DNA from: Dama dama
Taxonomy: Eukaryota > Chordata > Mammalia > Artiodactyla > Cervidae
Direction of reading: 5' to 3'
NCBI RefSeq assembly: GCF_033118175.1
Contig: NC_083701.1
Coordinates: 51,287,001 to 51,351,000 of the forward strand
Length of the DNA stretch: 64,000 bases
A program made the translations under genes and the position numbers. The notes under the pieces were generated by a model. That model was not told the DNA's origin, did no database searches, and saw only the letters and a program-made list of their open reading frames with translations. Below are positions 35,998-46,989 of this stretch, one piece after another (the stretch's first letter is position 1; every line of letters begins with the position of its first letter).

Positions 35998-38343
35998 ACT
36001 GAGTCTAATAACCATGGAGAGCCTAACAGATTTTGTACTAACCCACACATAGAATAATGATATATAGTGGGAATAAGAGCATGTTTGTCTACCCTTTTGC
36101 CCCTTTGGTTTTATGATACTGAGTAATAATGTGAGGGCACTGAAATTAGCTTTCTCTGTTATAAAATGAGAATAATAAAACACAAATCCTAACAATGACA
36201 TAACTACTTGTAAAACTATAATGTTACATGGTAAAAAAAAAAGTTGTAAAATTTAAAGTGTATGTTGAAATTAATCATTACTCTTCCAAAATAAAGCCAA
36301 GACCAGGTAATTATAATCTATATATTAAAAGTCAGATTTATATTAGAAATAAATGAGCAGTGCTTTAACTTGAAATATTTATGAAAGATGTTGCCAAAGT
36401 GGCAATGATAAACAATTAAACTTCACCAGAAAATCTATGTGACTCCCCAAGGTAATAAAAACATATTTGTTGCATTAATATAATTTTGTGTATGTCTCAG
36501 CCAATCCTATAATAATATTTAAATTATTATGAAAGTTTAAAAATCTCAGAGAAGTTAGCTTTCCTAATCATTATTAGTTTTCATTTTTTCTTGTGTTAAT
36601 TTTAACAAGCTATGTGAAATGAAAAGGTAAATTTATATTGTGCTGTCTCCTGGATTCTTCAGATAACTTACAGATTATTTTAATGTAACAAAAAGATGTT
36701 TTGTATAATATCAGTACAATTAGGATATAACATCATGCTTTTCTTTGAAACATAAATAATAAGAAAGTAGAATTACTGAAATGAGCACATAATGATTTTT
36801 CTGTGAGCAACTGAAATCTTAACAATGTTTAAACAGTGAGGTCACATGCTAAAATGTGTGATGGCTGATCTTACAGTGGATAACATTTACCCGGAATCCC
36901 ATTTCTTTCTGTTTCCTCTGTCACTCTCAACATGATGTTTGGTCTCTTAGGGCTGCAGCAGGGTTTTAGCAGTCACAGGCATTTTTTCTTCATAGAAAAA
37001 TATCCAGAGGCAGAAAAGGCAATTTCTCTTTGTTTTTATACTTCTATTGTGGAGGAAAACCTTTATTAAATATAAGGAAATCAGACTTCTTTCAATCTAA
37101 TTTATGACACACAAAGAAATCAATTGAAACCTGTAGGATAATTATCCTGATTATCTTGAGTAATTAATATTCACTCTCTCAGGCTGGGGATAGGCAGGCC
37201 AGGCTCCCATGACTGGATAACACTTGGAATTCTTAGCCAGCATAAAGGGGAGAATGGTGGGTGCCCATGAGTGAGTCTTCAGAGACTGGCTCCAAACTAA
37301 ATTGTGTTCAAACCATACAATCAGATTTCAGTGATCAAAATATGTTTCTGCATAGTCATTATGTGGGGAAAAAAGAACAAAGCTAACAAGACAGACATAA
37401 AGGACAAGGAAGAAAAGAGAAAGCAGAAGAAGAAAGAGAAAAAGGACAAGAGGAAGAGAAGAGGAGGAGGAAGAGTTATGTCACAATACAGTAAATGAAA
37501 AAATTGCAAATATGGTTTCCTAATGAGAGGTTTTCAACCTGTGGTTCTCAGGTCATGGAGGGCAACAGGTTTACTACAGGAAATCCTCAAATTCATAGTT
37601 ATCTTCTGAGTGACTAAAAGTTTATCTCACATATTTATGTGATAATGTACAAGTGCAGGAAACAAAATTCAAGTTAGTTTAAATGTGTTTCCGGGGCCAT
37701 TATAGCTTTTGTTTTAAAACAACTTATATTGGATATATAATTACTACCAAACAGAGGTCTGTGAACAGTTTTTTACTTTAGCAAAGAAAAAGTGAGGGTC
37801 ACTGATAAAGACAATGTTTAACAAAAATATAGTGGGGGTTTAAAAGCGAAAACCTGGGCATTGTACCCAATGCATCTTCATTTGTCACTTCACATCTAGA
37901 AACTTTTTTAAAGACAAGTCCTCCTGTGGGACTGAGGCTCTTCATTAGATATGTCACTTGACCAATAGAGCTAATGATTTATTCTCCTTTGGAATAGCCA
38001 CACTGAGAGTTATCAATCATAGTGTAGGTCACCTCTATGACCTACATTATGCAATGCACATGAGGAACGGGATCTCACCCAGTGGACGAAAAGTACCTCA
38101 GAGCATGAGGTCATTCTGTGAAATAAATACACATTGGAGGAGAGAGGGTTTTAGAGTTTAGTTACCTATAGGTTTAAGATTTTCTCAGATTGAGCTCTCA
38201 AGTTTCTCCTACCAGGATCGGGGGCGGAGGCGGGGGGGGGGGGGGGAAGAGTTACTTTCCACCAGACATATCTAAACAAAACATTACAAATTATGAAGAT
38301 TGATTGGAATGTAGAATGAGGACCATGATATTGGCATATTATA
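35998..38343. other. Mostly unassigned; GA-rich and G-rich tracts
   Basis: AT-rich sequence with two compositional oddities: a purine-only-rich stretch at about 37399-37475 and poly-G at 38217-38246 (15 G in a row at 38232-38246). A small inverted repeat, gtaggtca and tgacctac, lies at 38023-38044. No gene was recognised. The lysine-rich frame at 37304-37498 is an effect of the GA tract. Confidence 0.5.
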
Positions 38344-38494
38344 AAAAGCAGTATGGAACTTCCCTGGTGGCCCAGTGATTAAGACTTTGTGTTTCCACTG
38401 CAGGGGGCACTGGTTTCATCCATGGCCAGGGGAACTAAGATCCCACATCCCATGCTGCATAGTCAAAAAAAAAAAAAGAGGAAGGAAAAGCAGT
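38344..38494 (+). mobile_element. CHR-type tRNA SINE with target duplication
   Basis: Plus-strand tRNA-derived SINE starting cttccctggtggcccagtg, with ccactgcagggggcac, aactaagatcccacatcc and a 13-base A tail. Body about 38353-38485. A 9-bp duplication, aaaagcagt, lies at 38344-38352 and 38486-38494. Confidence 0.85.
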
Positions 38495-38737
38495 TCATTC
38501 AGGGAAGCTAAGCAGTATTTTAGAAGTGGACAAATTCAAGGTACCAGATATAGCAGAAAAGGAAGCAATGGGAAACAGAATTACTGGAATGTAGATTGGA
38601 AAAGTAGATTAAAACCAAACTTCCATTGGTGTTTGGTGAGCTCCACTTACGCATTAAGCACCTGCTTGAGGTAACTGAATCCTCAACAGCAATGGGGCTG
38701 TGAAAATGAAAAGGAAGAGGAAGCTCTGAACTGACTC

Positions 38738-38953
38738 TGGGGCAGAGCCTCTGGAATTAGCTTGAATTTAAATCCTGAATCCTCCATGGCCCATTATTTA
38801 TACTGCTCTGTGTCTCAATTCCTTCATCAATAAAGGCAGGAAAGTAATACTGTCTACCTTAGTTTATGAGGGTTAAGGGTGGTCTTAAATACAGAACACT
38901 TAGGAGAATACCCAGAAGTTAAGAAATGCTCCATAAATGTTAAGTAATATTAA
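38738..38953 (+). repeat. MIR SINE remnant
   Basis: Near full-length plus-strand MIR: ggcagagcctctgg, then gtgtctcaattccttcatc, then gggttaagggtgg and atgctccataaatgttaag. Decayed but the order is correct. Confidence 0.75.
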
Positions 38954-39699
38954 TGTTAAATTTAATTATGAGTGGGGATATAGAAATATATGATGAAAAC
39001 AATTGAAATAGTTTCCCTTCTAAATACACAGCTCAATATTTGGACAAGTACATTATCATCCCATCTTATTATCATTGTTTATTAAACTCAATATTTTTCA
39101 ATGTCAATGAGGGACTGTTCTTTTATTCAAGACCTATATAAACACATTATATCAATGTACATCTTTTCAAAGTGATCACTTTGCAAAGAAAATATACTTA
39201 TTGAGAGAGGATTCAGTGTATTTTCCACACATCACTTATTTTCCTTCAGATAATAGAGTAATACCAGCAAGCAAGATTATGTAAATTCAGAACTATAAAA
39301 GCAGCTTAGTTCAGTGGACTTCACTGAGGGTCATGCATTAACAATTTTATGAGCAGCCCTATGACAAGAAAAGAATTTAAAATACTAGATGACAATATTC
39401 AGCTGATTTATTTTCTTCAGGACAGAGTCCTGAAGTTCCTGTTTGAGAGCTCTTTGTGAGAAAAGGCATGTTGGATATTTCTCTTGACAACTTAACATTT
39501 GTGCTAAACAACATGGACATACCTTGTGGCAACGTAATCTGCTTCTAAACAGAGCTTTTTAAAAAAATGAACAAGGCTTTATGTAATTATCAATAGACAA
39601 AGTGACATTGCTACTTATGTAAGCATGGATTAACAGGAACTGCATAATATAATAAATAGCAAGGAAAAATAGGATCACATAAGCATTAACAAAAACACA
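38954..39699. other. No recognised feature
   Basis: AT-rich sequence with no nameable repeat or gene. Confidence 0.5.
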
Positions 39700-39912
39700 C
39701 CCTGATGGCTCAGTCGGTAAAGAATCTGCCTGCAATGCGGGAAACCCAGGTTCGATCCCTATGTTGGGAAGATCCCCTGGAGAAGGGCATGGTAACCCAC
39801 TCCAGTATTCTTGCCTGGAGAATTCCATGGACAGAGGAGCTTGGTGGGCTACAGTCCATAGAGTCACAGAGTCGGACAAAACTGAGCGACTTAACAGTTT
39901 TCACTTTTCATT
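39700..39912 (+). mobile_element. Bov-tA SINE
   Basis: Full-length plus-strand Bov-tA. Head at the left (cctgatggctcagtcgg, B-box gttcgatccct). Tail with cagagtcggacaaaactg and cttttcacttttca-like pyrimidine run. It accounts for all open frames on both strands here. Confidence 0.9.
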
Positions 39913-39989
39913 ATCAGATACTTCCTTGAGTATGTTGTTGGAGAATAGTCACAGTAGACCTAATTGGGAAAGGAATATGATAAACACCA

Positions 39990-40125
39990 TTTATAGATTT
40001 GCTACTGAGTCCCAGGCATTGTTGCTGTTTTACATGTGCTAGCTCTTTCAATCTCTGCAACGTCTTGTTTTAGGGATTATCGCTTAATTTTATCAGTTTA
40101 GAAATTGACGCTCAGATTTCGGGTC
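39990..40125 (-). repeat. Possible MIR remnant
   Basis: Minus-strand MIR-like text: gagtcccaggcattg, then ttacatgtgctagctctttc, then gaaattgacgctcag. Weak, because it is diverged. Confidence 0.45.
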
Positions 40126-40164
40126 TGTCTCAGTTCAGGGTTAACATGCTTCATAACTACACAA

Positions 40165-40325
40165 CTGAAATTACAGTTTATGAACTTTAGCATTAAAACT
40201 ACCAGAAGCACCTGATAAAACACACATTTCTAGAACCCACCACTTAATTAAGTCAGGCTCTCAGAAGAGAGGGTCTAGGACACTCATTTTAACATTCTCT
40301 GAGGTAATTCTGATTTTCGACAAAA
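40165..40325 (+). repeat. MER5A-like DNA transposon remnant
   Basis: Order typical of a MER5-type non-autonomous hAT element: agcacctgataaaac, tctagaacccaccactt, gtcaggctctcag, cattctctgaggtaattctg. Termini are not intact, so strand is tentative. Confidence 0.55.
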
Positions 40326-40869
40326 TGTGGAAAACCTTGCTTTATTGACTAGCAAAGAAGAGATTTTTAACTTCAATCCTAAATCACATAATGTTAAAAT
40401 CATTTTACAGATAACGATATTGAGTATTAGAAGTGTAGTTAATTTGAAATTGTAATAAGCTACATATATCACACTGAATAATGATCAAATTAATTTCTGA
40501 ATATTTGTAAGCAATATACTAATATAGCTTGAAAATAAATAACCAATATTTAAGAATGAGCCTCAAAGTACATGTTATATTCTTATTTATAATGATGATG
40601 ATAACGATGGGTGTTTACAAGAGTTAGAAAAGAAGTTTTGGATATGAGCTCTGTCTTCAAGTTTCTTATCAATTGTATTGCTTATTGCTGGTTCCATAAT
40701 GGAAGTCTTCTGTCTACTGATAAAGAGAGCAGAAAAATGTTTCATTGTTTGCCTAACTTCTTCTGAATTAAGTATATCATCATGAGTATGAACTTTTATT
40801 TTTGTATATTCCTTATTTTACATTTAATCTTTCTATGAAAGTAAGCAAGTCTGATTTGCCCCATAATGG
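40326..40869. other. No recognised feature
   Basis: AT-rich sequence without a nameable repeat. A short gatgatgataacgatg run lies near 40593. Confidence 0.5.
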
Positions 40870-42928
40870 TAAGTATGGTACTGTATTCAATTCAGTAGCT
40901 CAGTCCTGTCTGACTCTTTGTGACCCCATGGACTACAGCACGCCAGGCCTCCCTGTCCAACTCCCAGAGTTCATTCAAACTCATGTTCATTGAGTCGGTG
41001 ATGCCATCCAACCATCTCATCCTCTGTCATCTCCTTCTCCTCCCACCCTCAATCTTTCCCAGCATCAGGGTCTTTTCAAATAAGTCAGCTCTTCACATCA
41101 GGTGGCCAAAGTATTGGAGTTTCAGCTTCAGCATCAGTCCTTCCAATGAATATTCAGGACTGATTTCCTTTAGGATGGTCTGGTTGGCTCTCCTTGCTGT
41201 CCAAGGGACTCTCAAGAGTCTTCTATGACACCACAGGTCAAAAGCATCAATTCTTTGGTACTCAATTTTCTTTACAGTCCAACTTTCATATCCATACATG
41301 ACTACTGGAAAAATCATAGCTTTGACTAGACAGACTTTTGTTGGCAAAGTAATGTCTCTGCTTTTTAATAGGCTGTCAAGGTAGGTCATAGCTTTTCTTC
41401 CAAGGAGCAAGCATCTTTAAATTTCATGGCTACAGTCACCATCTGCAGTGATTTTGGAGACCAAAAATATAAAGTCTCTCACTGTTTCCATTATTTTCCA
41501 ATCTATTTGCCATGAAGTGATGGGACTGGATGCCATGATCTTAGTTTTCTTAATGTTGAGTTTTAGGCCAACTTTTTCACTCTCCTCTCTCATGTTCATC
41601 AAGAGGCTCTTTAGTTCTTCATTTTCTGCCATAAAGGTGGTGTCATCTGCATATCTGAAGTTATTGATAGTTCTCCCGGCATTCTTGATTCTAGCTTGTG
41701 CTTCATCCAGCCTGGCATTTTGCATGATGTACTCTGCATATAACCTAAATAAGCAGGGTGACAATATACAGCCTTGACCTACTCCTTTCCCAATTGGGAA
41801 CCAGTCTGTTGTTCCATGTCCAGTTCTATCTGTTGCTTCTTGACCTACATACAGATTTATCAGGAGGCAGATCGGGTGGTCTGGTCTTCCCATATCTTTT
41901 TTTTTTTTTTCCCATTTATTTTTATTAGTTGGAGGCTAATTACTTTACTTTTTATCTCTTTAAGAATTTTCCATAGTTTGTTGTGATCCACACTGTCAAG
42001 GGCTCTGTTTAGTCAATAAAACAGAAGTAGATATTTTTCTAGAACTTTTGTGCTTTTTTGATAATCCAACAGATATTGGCAATTTTATCTTTGGTTTCTC
42101 TGCCTTTTCTAAATCCAGCTTGAACATCTGGATGTTCATGGTTCATGTATTGTTGAAGCCTGACTTGGAGAATTTTGAGCATTACTTTGCTAGTGTGTGA
42201 GATGAATGTAATTGTGTGGTAGCTTGAGCATTCTTTGGTATTGCCTTTCTTTGGGATTGGAATAATAACTGACCTTTTCCAGCCCCGTGGCCATTACTGA
42301 GTTTTCCAAACTTGCTGGTATATAGAGTGCAGCACTTTCACAGCATCATGTTTTAGAATTTGAAATAAATCAACTGGCATTCCACACCTCCACTAACTTT
42401 GTTCATGGTGATCACACCATAGTGGTTATCTGGGTCATGAAGACATTTTTCCATATAGTTCTGTGTATTCTTGCCACCTCTTAATATTTTTGGCTTCTGC
42501 TAGGTCCCTATCATTTCTGTCCTTTATTGTGCCCATCTTTGCATAAAATGTTCCCTTGGTATCTCTAGCTTTCTTGAAGAGATCTCTAGCCTTTCCCATT
42601 CTAATGTTTTCCTCTATTTCTTTGCATTGATCGCTGAGGAAGGCTTTCTTATCTCTCCTTGCTATTCTTTGGAACTCTGCATTCAAATTGGTATACCTTT
42701 CCTTTTCTCCTTTGCCTTTAGCTTCTTTCCTTTTCTTAGCTGTTTGTAAAGCTTCCTTAGACAACCATTTTGCCTTTTTACATTTCTTTTTCTTGGGGAT
42801 CGTCTTGATCACTGCCTCCTGCACACGAACCTCCATCCATAGTTCTTCAGGCACTCTTTCTATCAGATCTAATCCCAAGAATCTATTTGTCATTTCCACT
42901 GTATACTTGTAAGGAATTTGCTAAGTAT
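40870..42928 (-). mobile_element. BovB LINE, about 2 kb, 5'-truncated
   Basis: A minus-strand BovB runs from the 3' terminus at the left (about 40877-40886, ttcaattcagtagctc) to the linker upstream of the reverse transcriptase at the right (about 42921). Open pieces 42435-42899 (linker), 41417-41893 (reverse transcriptase) and 41093-41410 (C-terminal) show how well it is preserved. The catalytic box at 41642-41653 reads intact Y-A-D-D. Frameshifts and a 54-bp L1 insertion at 41900-41953 break it. A 7-bp duplication, taagtat (40870-40876 and 42922-42928), probably marks the edges. Confidence 0.92.
41900..41953 (-). mobile_element. Very short L1 3'-end insertion in BovB
   Basis: A poly-T run plus atttttattagttggagg, the antisense of the L1 3' end, interrupts BovB between cttcccatatcttt and atctctttaagaa. 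The flanks atatcttt and atctcttt (41892-41899, 41954-41961) look like a target duplication with one mismatch. Only about 40 bases of L1 plus the tail were copied. Confidence 0.85.
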
Positions 42929-43144
42929 AATATTTCATTACCTTCTGTTATTCTCTCAGGATGTTACTATACTAGCTCTATCTAGTGGTCACATGCAAAT
43001 ATTACACTTAACTAATACATGCAAATTAAGAAACATGTTCTAATTTGTAGTTATTAATGTTAATTAGTTTTTGGTAAGTGAATGCCAAATGATTTAAAGC
43101 TACAGAATTTTCATCTCATCATATTCATTGACACTAAACTTTCT

Positions 43145-43372
43145 TTGCAGTTTTTTTTATTGATATAAGAACAGAACACATGAAATCTACCTAATTTTTA
43201 AGTGTTCAATACAATATTATTAAGTATAGGTATGATATTATGCTACAGATGATTTCTAGGAATTTATCATCTCATATAGCTGAAACTTCATACTTGTTGA
43301 ATAATGACTCCCTAAGTATCCCTGCCATCCCTAGCAGCCAAAATTCTACTTTCTACTTCTGTGTTTGACTGT
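43145..43372 (-). mobile_element. Old L1 (L1M) 3' UTR fragment
   Basis: Minus-strand L1 3' UTR text: gttttttttattgatata, then tctacctaatttttaag, then aaaattctactttctac. Decayed and non-coding. Confidence 0.6.
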
Positions 43373-44730
43373 GGCAGAAGTCAGTTTTAAACCAAGCTTA
43401 GTTATTAAAATTAAAAATTATTTTTTGTATTATCTTGGCATTGATTTTGATGCATAATGTAATTTAAATAATGAAAGAACTTAAAACATTCTAAAACCTC
43501 AAAATATATTTCCAAATTGGGTGAGATTATAAAATCCAATCTTAAAAACATTATATTATTAGGTAATCATCGACATAGCAAAGTGTGTCATTTTTTAAAA
43601 AATTGATGAAGAATATTTTAACCTAGTGATTCAGCCCAAATTTTTGCCTTCCAATGGAGTGGCATTTTGTAATGCATTTTACTGTGAAATCAAGTATTAC
43701 TTGTTTTCAAAGCGCTTTCACATACCTCATAAGTAACACATAATCTAATTTTGATGCCTTTATGTAAACGATGCTTTGTTATCAGTTAAAGATTATCACT
43801 CAGTTGTTGTCTTGAAAATAATAATCAAAGATTAATGGCTTCAAAAAATGGTCTTTTATCTCAGAAGGTGTGTATCATCAAGATGGTTCTATTGATCTCG
43901 TCCGGAAGTAGTTACCATCTGCTAATTTCCTTTATGCATGTGTCGTCAGTTGTCAGGTCAGCTGTTTGGTCTGAGATAGTGTCAACTGAAGTGGATCTTT
44001 TCCCAGCCTCGTCTAAGTCAGTCTGTGGCTGGGTAGGAGTTCAACAGAAAGGGAAGAAGTACACAAAGCTTCTTGGTGGCACAGAATTGGAACTGTCAAC
44101 ACATTACTTTTATGTGTTCTGTGACCAAAAGAAGTCATAAAGCACATGCAAGGTGAGAGGAAAGAGATTCTCTCTGCTGTGAGTAACTGCAAAGTCACAT
44201 TATAAAAGGTATGGATATCAGGAAAAGTGAAGAATTATGGTCATATTTTCAATCTACCACAAATTTCAAGGGATTTTAAAATAATGCATTTTTATTCATT
44301 TTGAGTAAGAATTTCATAGATGTTTTATTCATGTAATTTGATATGAGACCTTTTTTAAGTTCATGGACAAACATCTTTTTCACTAAATTTTAAGAGTGAT
44401 AATGACTGTTTCTTTTTGATAGGGATGGGTGAATAAATAATATTTGTTAATAAATGAAATATAATTAATTGCAACTTTATATTTTCATCCTCATTTTAGC
44501 TCTGTGCTCCACCCCAAATCAGAGCCCTTCAGTGGAAATAAAAGCTTGAACTGAGACTCAGAGGGCGTGGGTTTGGCTTGCCTCTGATACACTTATCAGC
44601 TACTTGGTCTGAGAAAAATCTTTTCTCCTCACTGGTACTTTGCTTGCCCCCTTGTGCAAAGAGTGTGGAACTGAATAGATCCCAAAGTTTCTTCCAACTC
44701 TTTTTTAAATTTTGGGATTTCTTCTAGAAT
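43373..44730. other. Mostly unassigned; possible ancient repeat at 43835-44200
   Basis: The 43835-44200 stretch is less AT-rich than its flanks, with tcagctgtttggtctgag and gaagtcataaagcac blocks that resemble an old mammalian LTR or DNA-transposon repeat. No family can be assigned. The 101-codon open frame at 43835-44140 has no recognisable motif. The rest is AT-rich. Confidence 0.35.
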
Positions 44731-44731
44731 T

Positions 44732-44762
<31 letters not shown>
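44731..44762. repeat. (GT)n microsatellite
   Basis: A run of about fourteen GT dinucleotides followed by atatgac. It creates a His/Thr repeat in an antisense frame, which is not a gene. Confidence 0.95.
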
Positions 44763-44763
<1 letters not shown>

Positions 44764-44943
44764 ACAAAACCCCCACTGTCCATTGTTTCCTTTGTTAATA
44801 GCAATTAATATCTTAGCTGCCAAGTGCCATGCTATTAAAAACATCTAAATATGCCTAGAGTAGGACATGAACCTATAAGCCAAAAACAAGCGAATTATTT
44901 CAGTATCTTTGTGACAATGCCCATCCTGGTAAATAGGCAGTTT

Positions 44944-45072
44944 TTCATTTTTTTTCTTTTCTGGAGGCACACTGCACAGCTTATGTGATCTCAGTTCTCT
45001 GACCAGAGATTGAAGTCAAGCTCTTGATATGAAAGCATGGGGTCCGAGCCTTTGGACTGCCGTAGCATTCCA
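44944..45072 (-). mobile_element. CHR-type tRNA SINE, decayed
   Basis: Minus-strand: T-rich tail at the left, then gtgatctcagttctctgac, then gattgaagtcaagctc and cctttggactgccgtag. Clearly older than the Bov-tA copies. Confidence 0.65.
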
Positions 45073-45448
45073 GTATACGATAGGCTTTTAACATGTAATT
45101 TTACAAGAACATTCTCTGAAGAGCAAAACAAAGCTCCCTATTTTTCCCAATGTCAATTGAAATGATTCTATTGAGAAAATATTAGTACATTGTATTTGTA
45201 ATTATTCATACTTTAAAATGCTAAACATACATGTATTTGTTTATCTCCCATTCATCCTTCCATGTGCCTAGCTACCTACCTATCTACCAGTTATCATCTG
45301 TTCAATTTTTATAGATTGTCTATCAGAGATGAAATTGTTGAGTCATAAATCTATCACTATATCTATCTATATATCTGTAAATTGTTGCTTTCAAAAATAA
45401 ATGTACAAAAATATTATTTCCCCTAAGATTTAATAAATATACCAGTGT

Positions 45449-45676
45449 AATATAAGAGAGGTCTTTCCAGGTGGTTCAGTGGTAAAGAATCCACCTGCCA
45501 AGCAGGAGACAGGGGTTTGATCCCTGGGTCAGGAAGATCACCTGGAGAAGGAAATGGCAACCCACTCCATTATTCTTGCCTGGAAAATTCCATGGACAGA
45601 GGACTCTGGTGGGCTATATAGTCCATGGGGTCACAAAAGAGTTGAACACATTTTAGTGACTAAACAATATAAGAGA
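45449..45676 (+). mobile_element. Bov-tA SINE with target duplication
   Basis: Full-length plus-strand Bov-tA, body 45460-45665. Head gtctttccaggtggttcag with B-box-like gtttgatccctgg. Tail caaaagagttgaacac. Perfect 11-bp duplication aatataagaga at 45449-45459 and 45666-45676. Confidence 0.94.
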
Positions 45677-46289
45677 ATAACATTAGTTGAAATTTAAACT
45701 AGGTGATGGGTATTCAGGGGTAAGTCATATTCAGGGACTCTCTGAACTATATTTACAACTTTACTGTAAATCTAAATTTATTCCAAATGAATTATTCTAA
45801 AAAAGTTTATATTATTTATGAAAAAGAAAGATCAATCTAAATATTTGTAGAGAAATAAAAAGTAAACACATTGTAGAATAGTTAGACAAGATTTAACAAT
45901 TAATTAACCAAGTTTATATTTGTCAGTTTAGATAGAGCTCATGACAGTTTTGGGAAGCAAATTACGAAACAACACAGGATTTAATTAGAATTAAGAACAT
46001 GTTAAAAATTATATATTTTTCTTCTGTATCTATATATATGTAGGAGATTTTTAACTTGTGAATCCACTTAATTTATTAATAACAATGCAGTATTACAGGG
46101 GAGGGCAACATAAGAATTCAATTTAATTAATGCAGTTTATTTAATGCAACAAATTTGCATATAAAACAAAATCACTTTGCTTCAAAACTACTTATGTACT
46201 TAAAACTAATAAAATATATATGTAAAGTATATCTCAATAAAACTAGAGGAAAAAAACTGTTATAAAACCATCAATATGAATTCCATTTG
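45677..46289. other. No recognised feature
   Basis: Strongly AT-rich, no gene or nameable repeat. Confidence 0.5.
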
Positions 46290-46432
46290 TTGTTGTTTAG
46301 TTTCCTAGTCATGTCTGACTCTTTGCAACCCCATGAACTGCAGCACACCAGGCCTCCCTGTCCCTCACCATCTCTGAGTTTGCTCAAGTTCTTGTCCATT
46401 GAACTGGCCATCAAACCATCTCATCCTCTGTC
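46290..46432 (-). mobile_element. BovB 3' terminal fragment
   Basis: Minus-strand BovB 3' end: gtcatgtctgactctttg, then gcagcacaccaggcctcc, then ccatctcatcctctgtcacc. The copy ends soon after, so only about 140 bases were inserted or survive. Confidence 0.85.
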
Positions 46433-46989
46433 ACCTTATCTTATCTCATTAGAATTCCCATTAGGTAGTTCTAATTTTCACCTCTTCATTTTCTGTGTTT
46501 TATCTAAATTTCTGTATTGGATTATTTATGGACTATGGTTCAATATCAACTATTTTGTCTCTGTCAGTAGTCTCTAACTCTCAAATCCAGCTTGTCTTTT
46601 CATCCTCATTAATCTCATTCCAATTTTAATGAAATCTTTTAATCCTCTCACAAGCCTACTGCCTGTTGCTTTTAACTTAATTTAGCTTCCTGTCTCTGGC
46701 TCATCCACATTCTGACTCATCCTATGACTGATCAATGTTCCTCAGGTACAACACTGATTTAATCCTTACCCTGCTCAACCAGCTTAAATGACATCCAAGT
46801 GTCAATTAAATTATATACAAATACATGTGCCTAATTTTCAAATAATTCCACAAAATGGCTTCAACAAGCCTTTCCAGTCTATTAGCCACTTCTGCTGCAC
46901 ATTTAAGTAATATTGTAGTTGTTTAGCACAGCCCATTGCTCCCAAGCAGTTTTCATGCCTTTCCACCTTCATTCCTCTGGAAAAAAACC
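46433..46989. other. No recognised feature
   Basis: Sequence upstream of the young L1, with pyrimidine-rich stretches (tcctcattaatctcatt). No gene or nameable repeat. Confidence 0.45.

Noticed and set aside
37304..37498. Lysine- and glutamate-rich open frame of 64 codons
   Set aside because: It is the translation of a purine-rich tract. It has no start context, homology or neighbouring exons that would support a gene.
39700..39912. tRNA-like A and B boxes, here and in the other Bov-tA copies
   Set aside because: These belong to tRNA-derived SINE heads, not to functional tRNA genes.
44629..44844. Histidine/threonine-repeat open frame on the minus strand
   Set aside because: It is caused by the (GT)n microsatellite.
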